Source: Clostridia bacterium
GTDB taxonomy: Bacteria; Aerophobota; Aerophobia; Aerophobales; AE-B3A
DNA length: 6,420 nucleotides
Direction: 5' to 3'
NCBI GenBank assembly: GCA_009618505.1
Contig: WJOQ01000237.1
Location: forward strand, 1-6,420
A model generated the notes under the pieces. It was not told the origin of the DNA and searched no databases. It saw nothing but the letters and a program-made list of their open reading frames with translations. The position numbers and the translations under genes were made by a program. Below are positions 1 through 6,401 of the stretch, one piece after another (position 1 is the first letter of the stretch; every line of letters begins with the position of its first letter).

Positions 1-925
1 CAAACCCAGCAACCTTACTAAGGCGAGGTATAATCTCCAGATGCCAATGGTAGAACTCTAAATTTGGTCTGCTAGAAGGAGAAGTATGAATGATATAGTT
101 GTAAGGAATGTGAGGAAGGATTTTATCGAGGGAGGTGATGCATTTTTTAAGTATTCTAGCCAGGCTTTTTATCTCACTTTCTTTAATTTCCCTAAAATCA
201 GAGTGGTGTCTTTTAGGCAGGATACACATCTCATAAGGGAAACAGGAAGCAAAAGGGCATAGGCTTATAAAGTTTTCATCCTCCCACAGGAGTCTTTCTT
301 CTAAAGCTATCTCCTGCTCTATGATATGGCAAAAAAGACACCCTCCCTTAAGCTCAAAATACTCTTTAGAGCCTTCAATCTCTTCCTTTACATTTTTAGG
401 AACTAGAGGAGTAGCAATTAATTGAGAATGGGAGTGGCTTAGAGATGCTCCAGCTACTATACCTCTGTTCTTAAAAATTAACACATATTGGAAATGAGGA
501 TTTTTGATAAGTTCTATTATCCTGTCCCGATAAACCCAGAGCATCTCCTCTACAACTTTATCTTCAAGATAAAATACGTCCTCTATATGATGAGGGGTTT
601 CAATTATTACCTCATGAGCACCAATACCACTCATCATCTCATATATTCCCTTTTCTCTTTTATTTGGGTCACCCCCTATCCTTAAAGCAGGATACTTATT
701 GGGCACTACCCTTATCCGCCAACCAGGGGTATTAGGTTTAGTACCTTTTTTGCGGTAAGAAATGATTTCAGGGGGAGTGAGAGTCTCATTTCCTTCACAA
801 AAGGGGCACTTTTTTTCTTTGCTTGGCCCAGGCTTCTCAACCGTAAAGTGTGAGGGTTTTTTCCCCCGCTCTGTAGAGATAATTACCCACCTTGCAATTA
901 CAGGGTCCTTTCTTAATTCAGCTAT
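1..925 (-). CDS. galT: Galactose-1-phosphate uridylyltransferase, 3' end cut off by the window edge
   Basis: Predicted to transfer UMP between UDP-glucose and galactose-1-phosphate (Leloir pathway, cytoplasm). I translated 308 codons by hand with no internal stop; the reading runs off the window, and by family length a few tens of residues are probably missing. The N-terminus reads ELRKDPVIARWVIISTER, the classic GalT opening. C40 and C43 (CPFC) and H104 match the zinc-ligand region. HSHSQ at 164-168 is the active-site triad region, H166 being the expected uridylylated histidine. A second CxxC lies at 196-199, followed by FPYEMCILPKRH (229-240) and FYHWHLEIIPRLSKVAGF (291-308), typical of the C-terminal half. 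The start is ATA at 923-925: a TGA lies in frame upstream, AGGAGG sits six bases before the ATA, and no ATG, GTG or TTG precedes residue 97. The family assignment is firm. Exact substrate preference (galactose versus another hexose-1-phosphate) is inferred. Confidence 0.9.
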   Translation of the reverse strand, partial: MAELRKDPVIARWVIISTERGKKPSHFTVEKPGPSKEKKCPFCEGNETLTPPEIISYRKKGTKPNTPGWRIRVVPNKYPALRIGGDPNKREKGIYEMMSGIGAHEVIIETPHHIEDVFYLEDKVVEEMLWVYRDRIIELIKNPHFQYVLIFKNRGIVAGASLSHSHSQLIATPLVPKNVKEEIEGSKEYFELKGGCLFCHIIEQEIALEERLLWEDENFISLCPFASCFPYEMCILPKRHHSDFREIKESEIKSLARILKKCITSLDKILPHIPYNYIIHTSPSSRPNLEFYHWHLEIIPRLSKVAGF

Positions 926-931
926 TTTATT

Positions 932-937
932 CCTCCT
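932..937 (-). promoter_or_regulatory. Ribosome binding site of galT (decides the ATA start)
   Basis: On the minus strand the sequence is AGGAGG, then AATAAA, then ATA GCT GAA TTA AGA. This is a perfect SD core at ideal six-base spacing. The only other non-standard candidate, CTG at 938-940, abuts this SD on its 5' side and has no SD of its own. The site therefore points to ATA as the initiation codon, unless the base is a mutation or a sequencing error of ATG. Confidence 0.8.
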
Positions 938-952
938 CAGGTCTTTGCTATA

Positions 953-980
953 TTTATATCAAAGAAAGAGAATAAGTCTA
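953..980 (-). promoter_or_regulatory. Candidate sigma70-type promoter of galT
   Basis: Reading the minus strand, TAGACT at 980-975 (4 of 6 matches to TTGACA) is followed after 16 bases by TATAAA at 958-953 (5 of 6 matches to TATAAT). Transcription would begin near 946, giving a leader of about 20 bases that contains the galT SD. Position and spacing fit, but the -35 box is imperfect and no measurement supports it. Confidence 0.45.
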
Positions 981-987
981 GCTTCGT

Positions 988-1015
988 TTGACACAAAGAA
1001 TATAAAGTCTATAGT
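988..1015 (+). promoter_or_regulatory. Candidate sigma70-type promoter of the acyltransferase gene
   Basis: A perfect TTGACA at 988-993 is followed, after a 16-base spacer, by TATAGT at 1010-1015 (5 of 6 matches). The expected start point near 1022 lies just upstream of the SD (GAAGGA, 1023-1028) and the ATG at 1035, so the leader would be very short. It is arranged back to back with the galT promoter candidate, the two -35 boxes being seven bases apart. This placement argues against the earlier in-frame ATG at 1017 as the start. Confidence 0.5.
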
Positions 1016-1034
1016 AATGGAAGAAGGATTAATT

Positions 1035-1820
1035 ATGAACCCAATTACTTACAGAAAACAAATACAGTTACTAGTTGTTAGATTTGCTGTGGCTATTGTC
1101 CTGAGAATTGTTATTGAGCAAACCTTATATGAGAGAGTTGGTAGGCAAGTACTTTTGAATTTAGTGATTCGCAGACTGTTCTATGAATTTGTTTTCCAAA
1201 GAATCCTCTGTCCTATTGTTGTAGTAAGGGTTCCTATCTGGTTTGCCCAAATAATTCTACTTTTTGTCTTTATAACCAGCAGAATAACCATTATAGGCGG
1301 GAAAGAGCTAGAAAGAATTAAAAAGGAAAAACAGAGAGTTATCTTTGCCTTCTGGCACGGCAATTATACATTACTGCTTTTCTCCTTTCGCATAAAAAAC
1401 GCAGTGGCCCTAGTTCATTCATCCTTTCGAGGAGACTTCATGGCTCAATTGGCCTCTGTCTTTAAATATCGTATAGTACGCATATCCAGACATCGAAGGT
1501 CTATAATGCCATTTATTAGGGCAATTAAAGAGGGCTATCCAGGATTTATTGCTGTGGATGGTCCTCTGGGGCCACCTCGTGAGACTAAAGCAGGAGCAAT
1601 CCACGTTGCCCGGAAATCAGGGGCTGAGATTATCCCTCTGGCAGTAGAAGCTCGTAGAGGATTTCTGCTGAATCGATGGGATAATCATTGTATTCCCCTG
1701 CCTTTTAATAATATTACCGTATTTATTGGCAAGCCAATAGTGGTGAAAGACGGTGACTCTCTTGAGGTGAAAAGAGAAGAAGTAACTAGCTCTCTCTTAG
1801 AATTAACCCAAATAAACTAA
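1035..1820 (+). CDS. DUF374 / LPLAT-superfamily membrane acyltransferase
   Basis: A 261-residue predicted inner-membrane enzyme of the DUF374 (COG2121) branch of the lysophospholipid acyltransferase superfamily. It probably acylates an envelope lipid or lipid A-like glycolipid, but the substrate cannot be read from the sequence. Residues 11-28 and about 60-81 are strongly hydrophobic and likely anchor it. The catalytic block has FWHG at 106-109, a SSFRGDF stretch at 129-135, DGPLGPPRETKAG at 175-187 and KSGAEIIPLAVEA at 194-206, all in family order. H108 is the presumed catalytic histidine; the residue five places on is Leu, not the Asp of classic HX4D acyltransferases. The ATG at 1035 is chosen because GAAGGA lies six bases before it. 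An alternative ATG at 1017 would add six residues. The frame stays open back to 762, but that part is antisense to conserved galT. It is divergent from galT. Confidence 0.8.
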   Translation: MNPITYRKQIQLLVVRFAVAIVLRIVIEQTLYERVGRQVLLNLVIRRLFYEFVFQRILCPIVVVRVPIWFAQIILLFVFITSRITIIGGKELERIKKEKQRVIFAFWHGNYTLLLFSFRIKNAVALVHSSFRGDFMAQLASVFKYRIVRISRHRRSIMPFIRAIKEGYPGFIAVDGPLGPPRETKAGAIHVARKSGAEIIPLAVEARRGFLLNRWDNHCIPLPFNNITVFIGKPIVVKDGDSLEVKREEVTSSLLELTQIN

Positions 1821-1837
1821 GAGAGAGAGAGAGAGAG
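1790..1837. repeat. Inverted repeat around the acyltransferase stop codon, merging into a (GA)n tract
   Basis: CTCTCTCTTAG (1790-1800) and CTAAGAGAGAG (1817-1827) are perfect 11-base complements separated by 16 AT-rich bases. The right arm contains the TAA stop (1818-1820). It continues as an uninterrupted GA dinucleotide run to 1837, so the arms could pair in several registers. In RNA this hairpin might act as a 3'-end stabiliser or weak terminator for the acyltransferase. Only a three-base T run follows, so it is not a canonical intrinsic terminator. Confidence 0.5.
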
Positions 1838-2006
1838 TTTCCCTCCAGATTTTTTCTGAGAACACCAGCCTTCCCTTTTTCTTAGTTTACTGAAACCCTG
1901 CTGCCCAGGGCCGTCATATAACCAAAATCAAGATGGGACAGTCGACTGCAGCGAAGAGTATGAATTGTTAATAAAAGTCTAATATCTTGCTTAATAGGAT
2001 TTGCTC
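1838..2006. other. Intergenic region upstream of the calcium ATPase
   Basis: No coding signal or RNA gene was recognised. A short stem with CCCTG (1896-1900) and CAGGG (1906-1910) around a five-base loop is present but weak. TATAAC at 1917-1922 resembles a -10 box but lacks a well-spaced -35, and TTGTTA at 1965-1970 lacks a good -10. The ATPase promoter therefore probably lies here but cannot be placed. The SD of the next gene, AGGA at 1996-1999, ends the region. Confidence 0.4.
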
Positions 2007-4652
2007 ATGAGTGGATGGCATTCTTCAAAGCTAAAAGAGGTCTTCGATAGACTTAGAACGGAACGGATTGGTTTAAGGCAGAAAGAGGCGGAAGCAAGGC
2101 TGTTAAAGTATGGTGCTAATGAGATACAGGTAGGAAAAAAGATTTCCCCTTTTAGAATTTTTGCTGAACAATTCAAAAGCTTGTTAGTCATTATTTTGAT
2201 AATGGCTGCTATTGTTAGCTATGTTATCGGGATTTTTCCCGGACAGGAACCGAGAGTTGTTGATTCTCTCTTAATCTTGTTAATAGTCCTGGCTAATGGC
2301 ATCTTTGGGTTCCTGCAGAACTATAAGGCAGAGAAAAGTATCGAAGCACTAAGGAGACTGGTTGCTCCCAGGGCAAAGGTGATAAGAGATGGGTTGGTGC
2401 AGGAGATCGCTTCAAGGAATCTAGTCAAAGGAGATATAGTTTTGATTGAAGAGGGAGATGAAGTTCCAGCCGATGTAAGGTTAATAGAGAGTAAAAATCT
2501 AGCTGTTGATGAATCAAGCCTTACCGGAGAAAGTGAGAGTGTAAAGAAGGAAGCTAAAATCCTAAAAGAGGATATACCTTTGGTAGAAAGAAGAAATCTC
2601 CTTTTTATGACCACTGTTGTGACCAGGGGTAGAGGAAGAGCGGTAGTTGTGGAAACGGGGATGAACACAGAGGTTGGGAAAATTGCTGAAGAGATTAGAG
2701 AAAGCAAAGAAAGGCCAACATCCTTTCAACTAGAATTGAATGTTCTGGGGAAGAAAATAACCTATGCAGTAATAGGAATAATTGCTCTTATTCTGCCGGT
2801 GCAGTTTCTAATAGGTGCCGCTGATTTTGCTACTATTTTTCTCACAGCTATAGCTTTAGCGGTAGCATCAATTCCGGAGGGTTTGCCTGCTGTGGTTACA
2901 ATTGCTTTAGCTTTGGGCACAAGAAGAATGGTCAAAAGAAATAGTTTGGTTAAGAAACTGCCGGTTGTAGAGAGCCTTGGTTCTGTTGATACTATCTGTA
3001 CTGATAAGACAGGAACTTTGACTGAAGGTTTAATGACAGTAAGAAAACTGAGCTTTGATGGTGAAGTAATAGATGTCAGCGGTGTTGGTTATAGTCTAGA
3101 TGGGGATTTTCTCATCAATCGAAAAAAGATAGATGCAAGGAGAGTTTCACCTTTGCTCAATTGCGCTTTGCTTTGTAATAATGCTGTTTTGGGAAAAGAT
3201 GAGAATCAAAAGAAAAAATACATTGGAGATCCTACTGAAATCGCTCTCCTGGTCGCTGCCAGGAAAGCAGGCCTTGAGCCTGATGAATATGTAAGAGTAG
3301 ATGAGATTCCTTTTTCTTCTGAAAGAAAACGGATGACTACTGTTCATAGAAAGAATAAGGAGCTTTTAGTCTTTACAAAAGGTGCCCCTGAGGTAATTTT
3401 GCAGGGATGTAGTTTTATTCTTGAAGACGGAAAAGTGAGAAGGCTCAGTAAGGGAGATAAGGAAATTATAGCATTAAGAAATAGGGATTTGGCCAAAGAC
3501 GCTCTAAGGGTTCTGGCTTTTGCTTATAAAGCACTCAATCAAGAGAAAAAGAAGAAGGAAAATATTGAAAATGACCTCATTTTTCTTGGCTTACAGGGAA
3601 TGATAGATGCTCCAAGGAGAGGGGTTAAGGAAGCTATTGAGACTTGCAAAAGAGCAGGGATAAGGGTTGTGATGATAACCGGGGATAACAAAATAACTGC
3701 ACAGGTTGTAGCAAAGGAGATTGGTATCGGCAAGAATACATTGGAAGGAAAAGACCTGGACGGTATTTCTAGCCAGCAGTTAAGGGCAAGGGTCAAAGAG
3801 GTGGATATTTTTGCCAGAGTTTCCCCAATGCATAAAGTAGGGATTCTAAAAGCACTACAAGAGAATGGACATGTAGTCGCTATGACTGGCGATGGTGTGA
3901 ACGATGCTCCTGCCTTAAAAAATGCAGATATTGGGGTGTCGATGGGCATAAGGGGAACCGATGTCGCTAAGCAAACATCTGATATGGTTTTACTTGATGA
4001 TAATTTTGCAACCATTGTAGATGCTGTAAGGAATGGGAGAACAATTTTTGACAACATAAGAACTTTTGTTAGATATCTACTTACAACTAATCTTGCTGAG
4101 GTTCTTGTGGTATTCCTGGCTTCTTTATCTGGCTATCTACCTATAATGCCTGTGCAGCTTCTCTTGATTAATTTTCTTACAGATGGCTTACCAGCTTTAG
4201 CTTTAGGTGTTGACCCTACAAGAAAGGGCACAATGCAAAGAAAGCCAAGAAAAAAAGCAGAGGGCATTATGAACAGAAAATCAATTTATTGGATTATGGG
4301 TATCGGTATTGAGTTGGCTCTTGTTTTGTTAGCCATATTCTTTATCGGGCTCAAAAATGGACTGGCAACGGCCAGGACTATGGTTTTCACCGGTTTTGTT
4401 TTATATGAATTTGTTAAAATTTCTGTCATTAGATATCAACAACAGTTGAGTTGGTTTTCCAATAAATGGTTGGTTTTAGCAACAACTGGCTGCATAGCTC
4501 TGCAATTAGCGATACTCTATACACCATTGAATCGTTTGTTTCATGTTGTTCCATTGGGTCTCTTTGAATGGCTTATTCTCTTGCTAGGTGCTGGAATAAG
4601 TTGGATATTGGCAATGCTAATTACAAAATATGTAGTGCGATATACCCATTAA
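2007..4652 (+). CDS. P2A-type calcium-transporting ATPase (SERCA/PacL-like)
   Basis: An 881-residue integral membrane pump predicted to export Ca2+ from the cytoplasm using ATP. The N-terminal cation-ATPase domain (about 1-45) is followed by M1/M2 and an actuator domain with TGES at 173-176. M4 carries PEGLP at 290-294 (E291). The phosphorylation motif DKTGT starts at D333. The nucleotide domain has KGAPE at 458-462. The hinge and P-domain have MITGD (556-560) and TGDGVNDAP (627-635). M5 has N695 and E698, M6 has N722, T725 and D726 in NFLTDGLPA, and M8 has E801, which together match SERCA-type Ca2+ ligands. The length is normal for bacterial members. ATG 2007 is chosen because AGGA (1996-1999) lies seven bases upstream; a TTG at 2001 would add two residues but sits too close to that SD. 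TMEM175 follows on the same strand. Mn2+ transport or a regulatory role is an alternative. Confidence 0.95.
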   Translation: MSGWHSSKLKEVFDRLRTERIGLRQKEAEARLLKYGANEIQVGKKISPFRIFAEQFKSLLVIILIMAAIVSYVIGIFPGQEPRVVDSLLILLIVLANGIFGFLQNYKAEKSIEALRRLVAPRAKVIRDGLVQEIASRNLVKGDIVLIEEGDEVPADVRLIESKNLAVDESSLTGESESVKKEAKILKEDIPLVERRNLLFMTTVVTRGRGRAVVVETGMNTEVGKIAEEIRESKERPTSFQLELNVLGKKITYAVIGIIALILPVQFLIGAADFATIFLTAIALAVASIPEGLPAVVTIALALGTRRMVKRNSLVKKLPVVESLGSVDTICTDKTGTLTEGLMTVRKLSFDGEVIDVSGVGYSLDGDFLINRKKIDARRVSPLLNCALLCNNAVLGKDENQKKKYIGDPTEIALLVAARKAGLEPDEYVRVDEIPFSSERKRMTTVHRKNKELLVFTKGAPEVILQGCSFILEDGKVRRLSKGDKEIIALRNRDLAKDALRVLAFAYKALNQEKKKKENIENDLIFLGLQGMIDAPRRGVKEAIETCKRAGIRVVMITGDNKITAQVVAKEIGIGKNTLEGKDLDGISSQQLRARVKEVDIFARVSPMHKVGILKALQENGHVVAMTGDGVNDAPALKNADIGVSMGIRGTDVAKQTSDMVLLDDNFATIVDAVRNGRTIFDNIRTFVRYLLTTNLAEVLVVFLASLSGYLPIMPVQLLLINFLTDGLPALALGVDPTRKGTMQRKPRKKAEGIMNRKSIYWIMGIGIELALVLLAIFFIGLKNGLATARTMVFTGFVLYEFVKISVIRYQQQLSWFSNKWLVLATTGCIALQLAILYTPLNRLFHVVPLGLFEWLILLLGAGISWILAMLITKYVVRYTH

Positions 4653-4697
4653 TTAGTCCGCATTGTTTATTCCTATCCCTTACAACCTCAGAAAGCG

Positions 4698-4703
4698 AAG
4701 GAG
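4698..4703 (+). promoter_or_regulatory. Ribosome binding site deciding the GTG start of the TMEM175 gene
   Basis: AAGGAG is followed by a six-base spacer and GTG at 4710. The next in-frame ATG codons (4737 and 4746) have no comparable SD, so the GTG start is preferred. No promoter was recognised in the 57 bases between the two genes, which is consistent with cotranscription with the upstream ATPase. Confidence 0.7.
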
Positions 4704-4709
4704 CATCGC

Positions 4710-5330
4710 GTGAACAAAACTAAGTCTAAAAAGCCGATGCCTTCAATGAGTACCAAGCGCATGGAGGCACTGACTGATGGTGTGTTCGCTATCGCAATGA
4801 CCTTATTGGTTCTAGACTTCAAGGTCCCCACCATACCAGAGGGTTCAAGTGTCAATGCGCTACCGAAACTGATACTAGACCTATGGCCCAATTTCTTCAA
4901 TTATGTACAGAGCTTCATTCTTTTAGGCATATTCTGGATTGTCCATCACCTCCAGTTCGATTACATCAAGTTCATTGACCGCGGACTGCTCTGGCTAAAT
5001 ATCCTGGGCTTGATGTTCATTGTTTTGATACCCTTTTCCACATCTCTGATTGCGGAATACGGCGATGTGCAAATTGGAGCACTGATTTTTGAATGCAATT
5101 TGCTGGCGATTGGATGTTTGTTTTATATGCAGTGGTGGTACGTTACGCGTAAACGTGACCTCCTGGACCGTGACCTGAGTCAGCAGGAGATAATCTTAAT
5201 CAGGAAAAGGAATCTGGTTGTACCCATTGTTTCCCTGGTTGCGATTGGACTGTCTTTCTTTTATCCTGACTGGAGTGAGGTTCCTTACTTTGCCATTCCA
5301 TTTATAATGATAAAATATCGACGACGCTGA
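4710..5330 (+). CDS. TMEM175-family (DUF1211) potassium channel
   Basis: A 206-residue membrane protein predicted to form a tetrameric K+-selective leak channel lacking the usual TVGYG filter, as known for bacterial TMEM175. The family signature opens TM1: R17-MEA-L21-T22-D23 followed by GVFAIAMTLLVLDFKVP (24-40). It corresponds to the RxxxFSD motif with Leu and Thr replacing Phe and Ser. Further hydrophobic spans lie near 62-80, 93-115, 122-142, 168-185 and 190-203, giving the expected six. WIVHH (76-80) and the basic loop after TM4 also fit. The length is normal for a single-repeat bacterial member. It starts at GTG with a clear SD, 57 bases after the calcium ATPase stop, so the two may share a transcript. 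A joint role in membrane potential or ion balance is inference. The C-terminus, KYRRR, is short and basic. Confidence 0.88.
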   Translation: MNKTKSKKPMPSMSTKRMEALTDGVFAIAMTLLVLDFKVPTIPEGSSVNALPKLILDLWPNFFNYVQSFILLGIFWIVHHLQFDYIKFIDRGLLWLNILGLMFIVLIPFSTSLIAEYGDVQIGALIFECNLLAIGCLFYMQWWYVTRKRDLLDRDLSQQEIILIRKRNLVVPIVSLVAIGLSFFYPDWSEVPYFAIPFIMIKYRRR

Positions 5331-5334
5331 TAAA

Positions 5335-5667
5335 ATGAATAACAGAATTACTTTGTTGGGTCATTTCCAGGAATATGTTAAGTCTCTGGAATGGGATAAT
5401 GCGGGACATTCTTCAAAAGACTCCTCAACAGCACCCGCTCCTGAGAAACTAACACAAATCCAGACACTTGTTAATGTAAACTGGACAGATTTGTTTCTAG
5501 GTAGGATGTAGGAAAGTATTCCTCGACTAAGGACGTGAAGATGCTCTCATGAACCATATTCCAGTCGTTGGCCCCGGGGGCAGGACGCTGTTAGAACTTT
5601 TTCCGAAGAATGTATAGAGATCCCAATCTACGATATTCCGCTACAACAGCAGTTTAGGGCACGCTAG
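5335..5667 (+). pseudogene. Probable decayed gene of unknown family, split between two reading frames
   Basis: An ATG at 5335 opens 58 codons ending in TAG at 5509-5511, with a plausible protein composition (LEWDNAGHSSKDSSTAPAPEKLTQIQ, quoted in part: LEWDNAGHSS, APAPEKLTQIQ). Protein-like sequence then continues in the +1 frame: GREDALMNHIPVVGPGGRTL and then LELFPKN (5531-5611), preceded by a TAA at 5528. It then returns to the first frame as EECIEIPIYDIPLQQQFRAR, ending with TAG at 5665. Joining these pieces needs two frame changes and one stop suppressed, the pattern expected of a degenerating gene or of poor sequence. There is no convincing SD before 5335; ATG lies four bases after the TMEM175 stop. 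I do not recognise the family. The alternative is that these are chance short frames in non-coding DNA. Confidence 0.4.
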
Positions 5668-5748
5668 GCCAAATCTCAGCACCTGTTAATCTGGTTTTGG
5701 AGGCGAAAAAGGGGGGTTAGCCAATTCAGTCCATCTGAGCTTGAGTAT
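5668..5748. other. Non-coding gap between the decayed frame and the HAD gene
   Basis: The two flanking readings converge here. It contains a GGCGAAAAAGGGGGG homopolymer-rich stretch near 5702-5716 but no stem followed by a T run in either direction, so no intrinsic terminator can be called. Nothing else was recognised. Confidence 0.35.
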
Positions 5749-5762
5749 TCATTTGAATATTC
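5743..5762. repeat. AT-rich inverted repeat at the 3' end of the HAD gene
   Basis: GAGTATTC (5743-5750) and GAATATTC (5755-5762) form an eight-base stem with one G-T pair around a four-base loop. It overlaps the last codons and the stop (5749-5751, minus strand) of the HAD gene. It is placed where a 3'-end hairpin would be, but it is AT-rich and no U tract follows, so termination is only a possibility. Confidence 0.35.
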
Positions 5763-6371
5763 GTTCTGCAACTTCAGGCAATTGGGAGAAGCTCGTGATT
5801 TCAAAGTCACCAGAATGATCATCAGCTACATTATCTCGACAGAACTTGATTGTTTTGATACCCAATTGAGATGCCGTGTAAAGGTTCTTGGATCGGTCGT
5901 CAATTAGGATGCAGGATGAGGGAGATTCATGGATTCGCTCGAGCAAAATGGTGTAAATCTTTCTGTCGGGTTTACGATAGCCTACCTCACCACTTATTAC
6001 CACGACCTTAAATAGTCCATTCAAACCGAACTTTCCTCTAAGATAAGAGGACCATTCTTTGACATCATTGGAGAGTACTGCAAGGGAATAGCTTCCTACT
6101 AGAGACCTGGCAATACTCACAAACTCAGGGTCCATTTTCAAGCAACCATCAAGGTAGTCCTTTTCAATATCGGGATACTCACTCTCAAAGCCCAATTGGC
6201 TCCAGAAATCATAGGAGCTAATCTGTCCGAGACTCGCTTCTCTGTAAAATTCATTGATTTTCTCAGAGTTAACTGAACTATCTCTTTCTTGGATGAAAGG
6301 AACCAAAAGCTCATTGACGTCATCGGTACTTCAAAGACAACTCCCATCATATCGAAGGTAACCCACTTCAT
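5749..6371 (-). pseudogene. HAD-superfamily hydrolase gene broken by a one-base frameshift
   Basis: The reading begins at ATG 6371 with MKWVTFDMMGVVFEV, a HAD motif I (D7 nucleophile), then loses frame near 6324-6329. The rest of the protein continues one frame over (DDVNELLVPFIQERDSS and onward) to TGA at 5749. Restoring one base gives about 207 residues, a normal HAD-IA length. Downstream motifs are intact: motif II LAVLSND (S101), motif III lysine in GYRKPD (K134) and motif IV ILIDDRS (D158, D159). The position two after the nucleophile is Met, not the Asp of classic HAD phosphatases, so phosphatase activity is doubtful even if intact; a dehalogenase-like or other HAD reaction is possible. 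The frame after the break could start at TTG 6306, but that has no SD and would lack motif I. Whether this is a true pseudogene or a base-calling error cannot be decided here. Confidence 0.75.
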
Positions 6372-6385
6372 CAGCGTTTTTTTCT

Positions 6386-6401
6386 TTTCCCAAATGGGAA
6401 A
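6386..6401. promoter_or_regulatory. Dyad-symmetric site upstream of the HAD gene (possible operator)
   Basis: TTTCCCA and TGGGAAA form perfect seven-base arms with two central bases, 15 bases before the HAD start codon on the minus strand. The loop is too small for a hairpin, which suits a protein-binding dyad better. No clear SD or promoter was placed for the HAD gene, since the window ends 19 bases further on. Regulatory function is inferred from symmetry and position only. Confidence 0.35.

Noticed and set aside
488..685. A 65-codon plus-strand open frame
   Set aside because: It is fully antisense to conserved galT residues and has no SD or recognisable protein.
762..1034. In-frame upstream extension of the acyltransferase reading frame (about 85-91 extra residues)
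   Set aside because: It lies antisense to well-conserved galT codons and crosses the promoter candidates. The extra residues resemble no acyltransferase N-terminus, and a good SD serves the ATG at 1035.
1941..1951. GTCGACTGCAG, resembling a SalI-PstI cloning linker
   Set aside because: It is not identical to common polylinkers, which have an extra C, and no vector sequence flanks it. Two six-base palindromes overlapping by chance is sufficient.
3539..4057. A 172-codon minus-strand open frame inside the ATPase gene
   Set aside because: It is the shadow of the conserved P-domain coding frame (MITGD, TGDGVNDAP). Its composition is Ser/Thr/Pro-rich low-information sequence.
5571..5581. GC-only palindrome GCCCCGGGGGC
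   Set aside because: It falls within the GPGG codons of the decayed frame and has no T tract, so it is explained by glycine/proline codons and is not a terminator.
5500..5748. Possible insertion-sequence remnant in the gap before the HAD gene
   Set aside because: No terminal inverted repeats, target duplication or recognisable transposase motif could be seen.
5749..6306. Separate 185-residue HAD protein starting at TTG 6306
   Set aside because: It would lack motif I with the nucleophilic Asp and has no SD. The missing N-terminus is present just upstream in another frame, so a frameshift explains it better.
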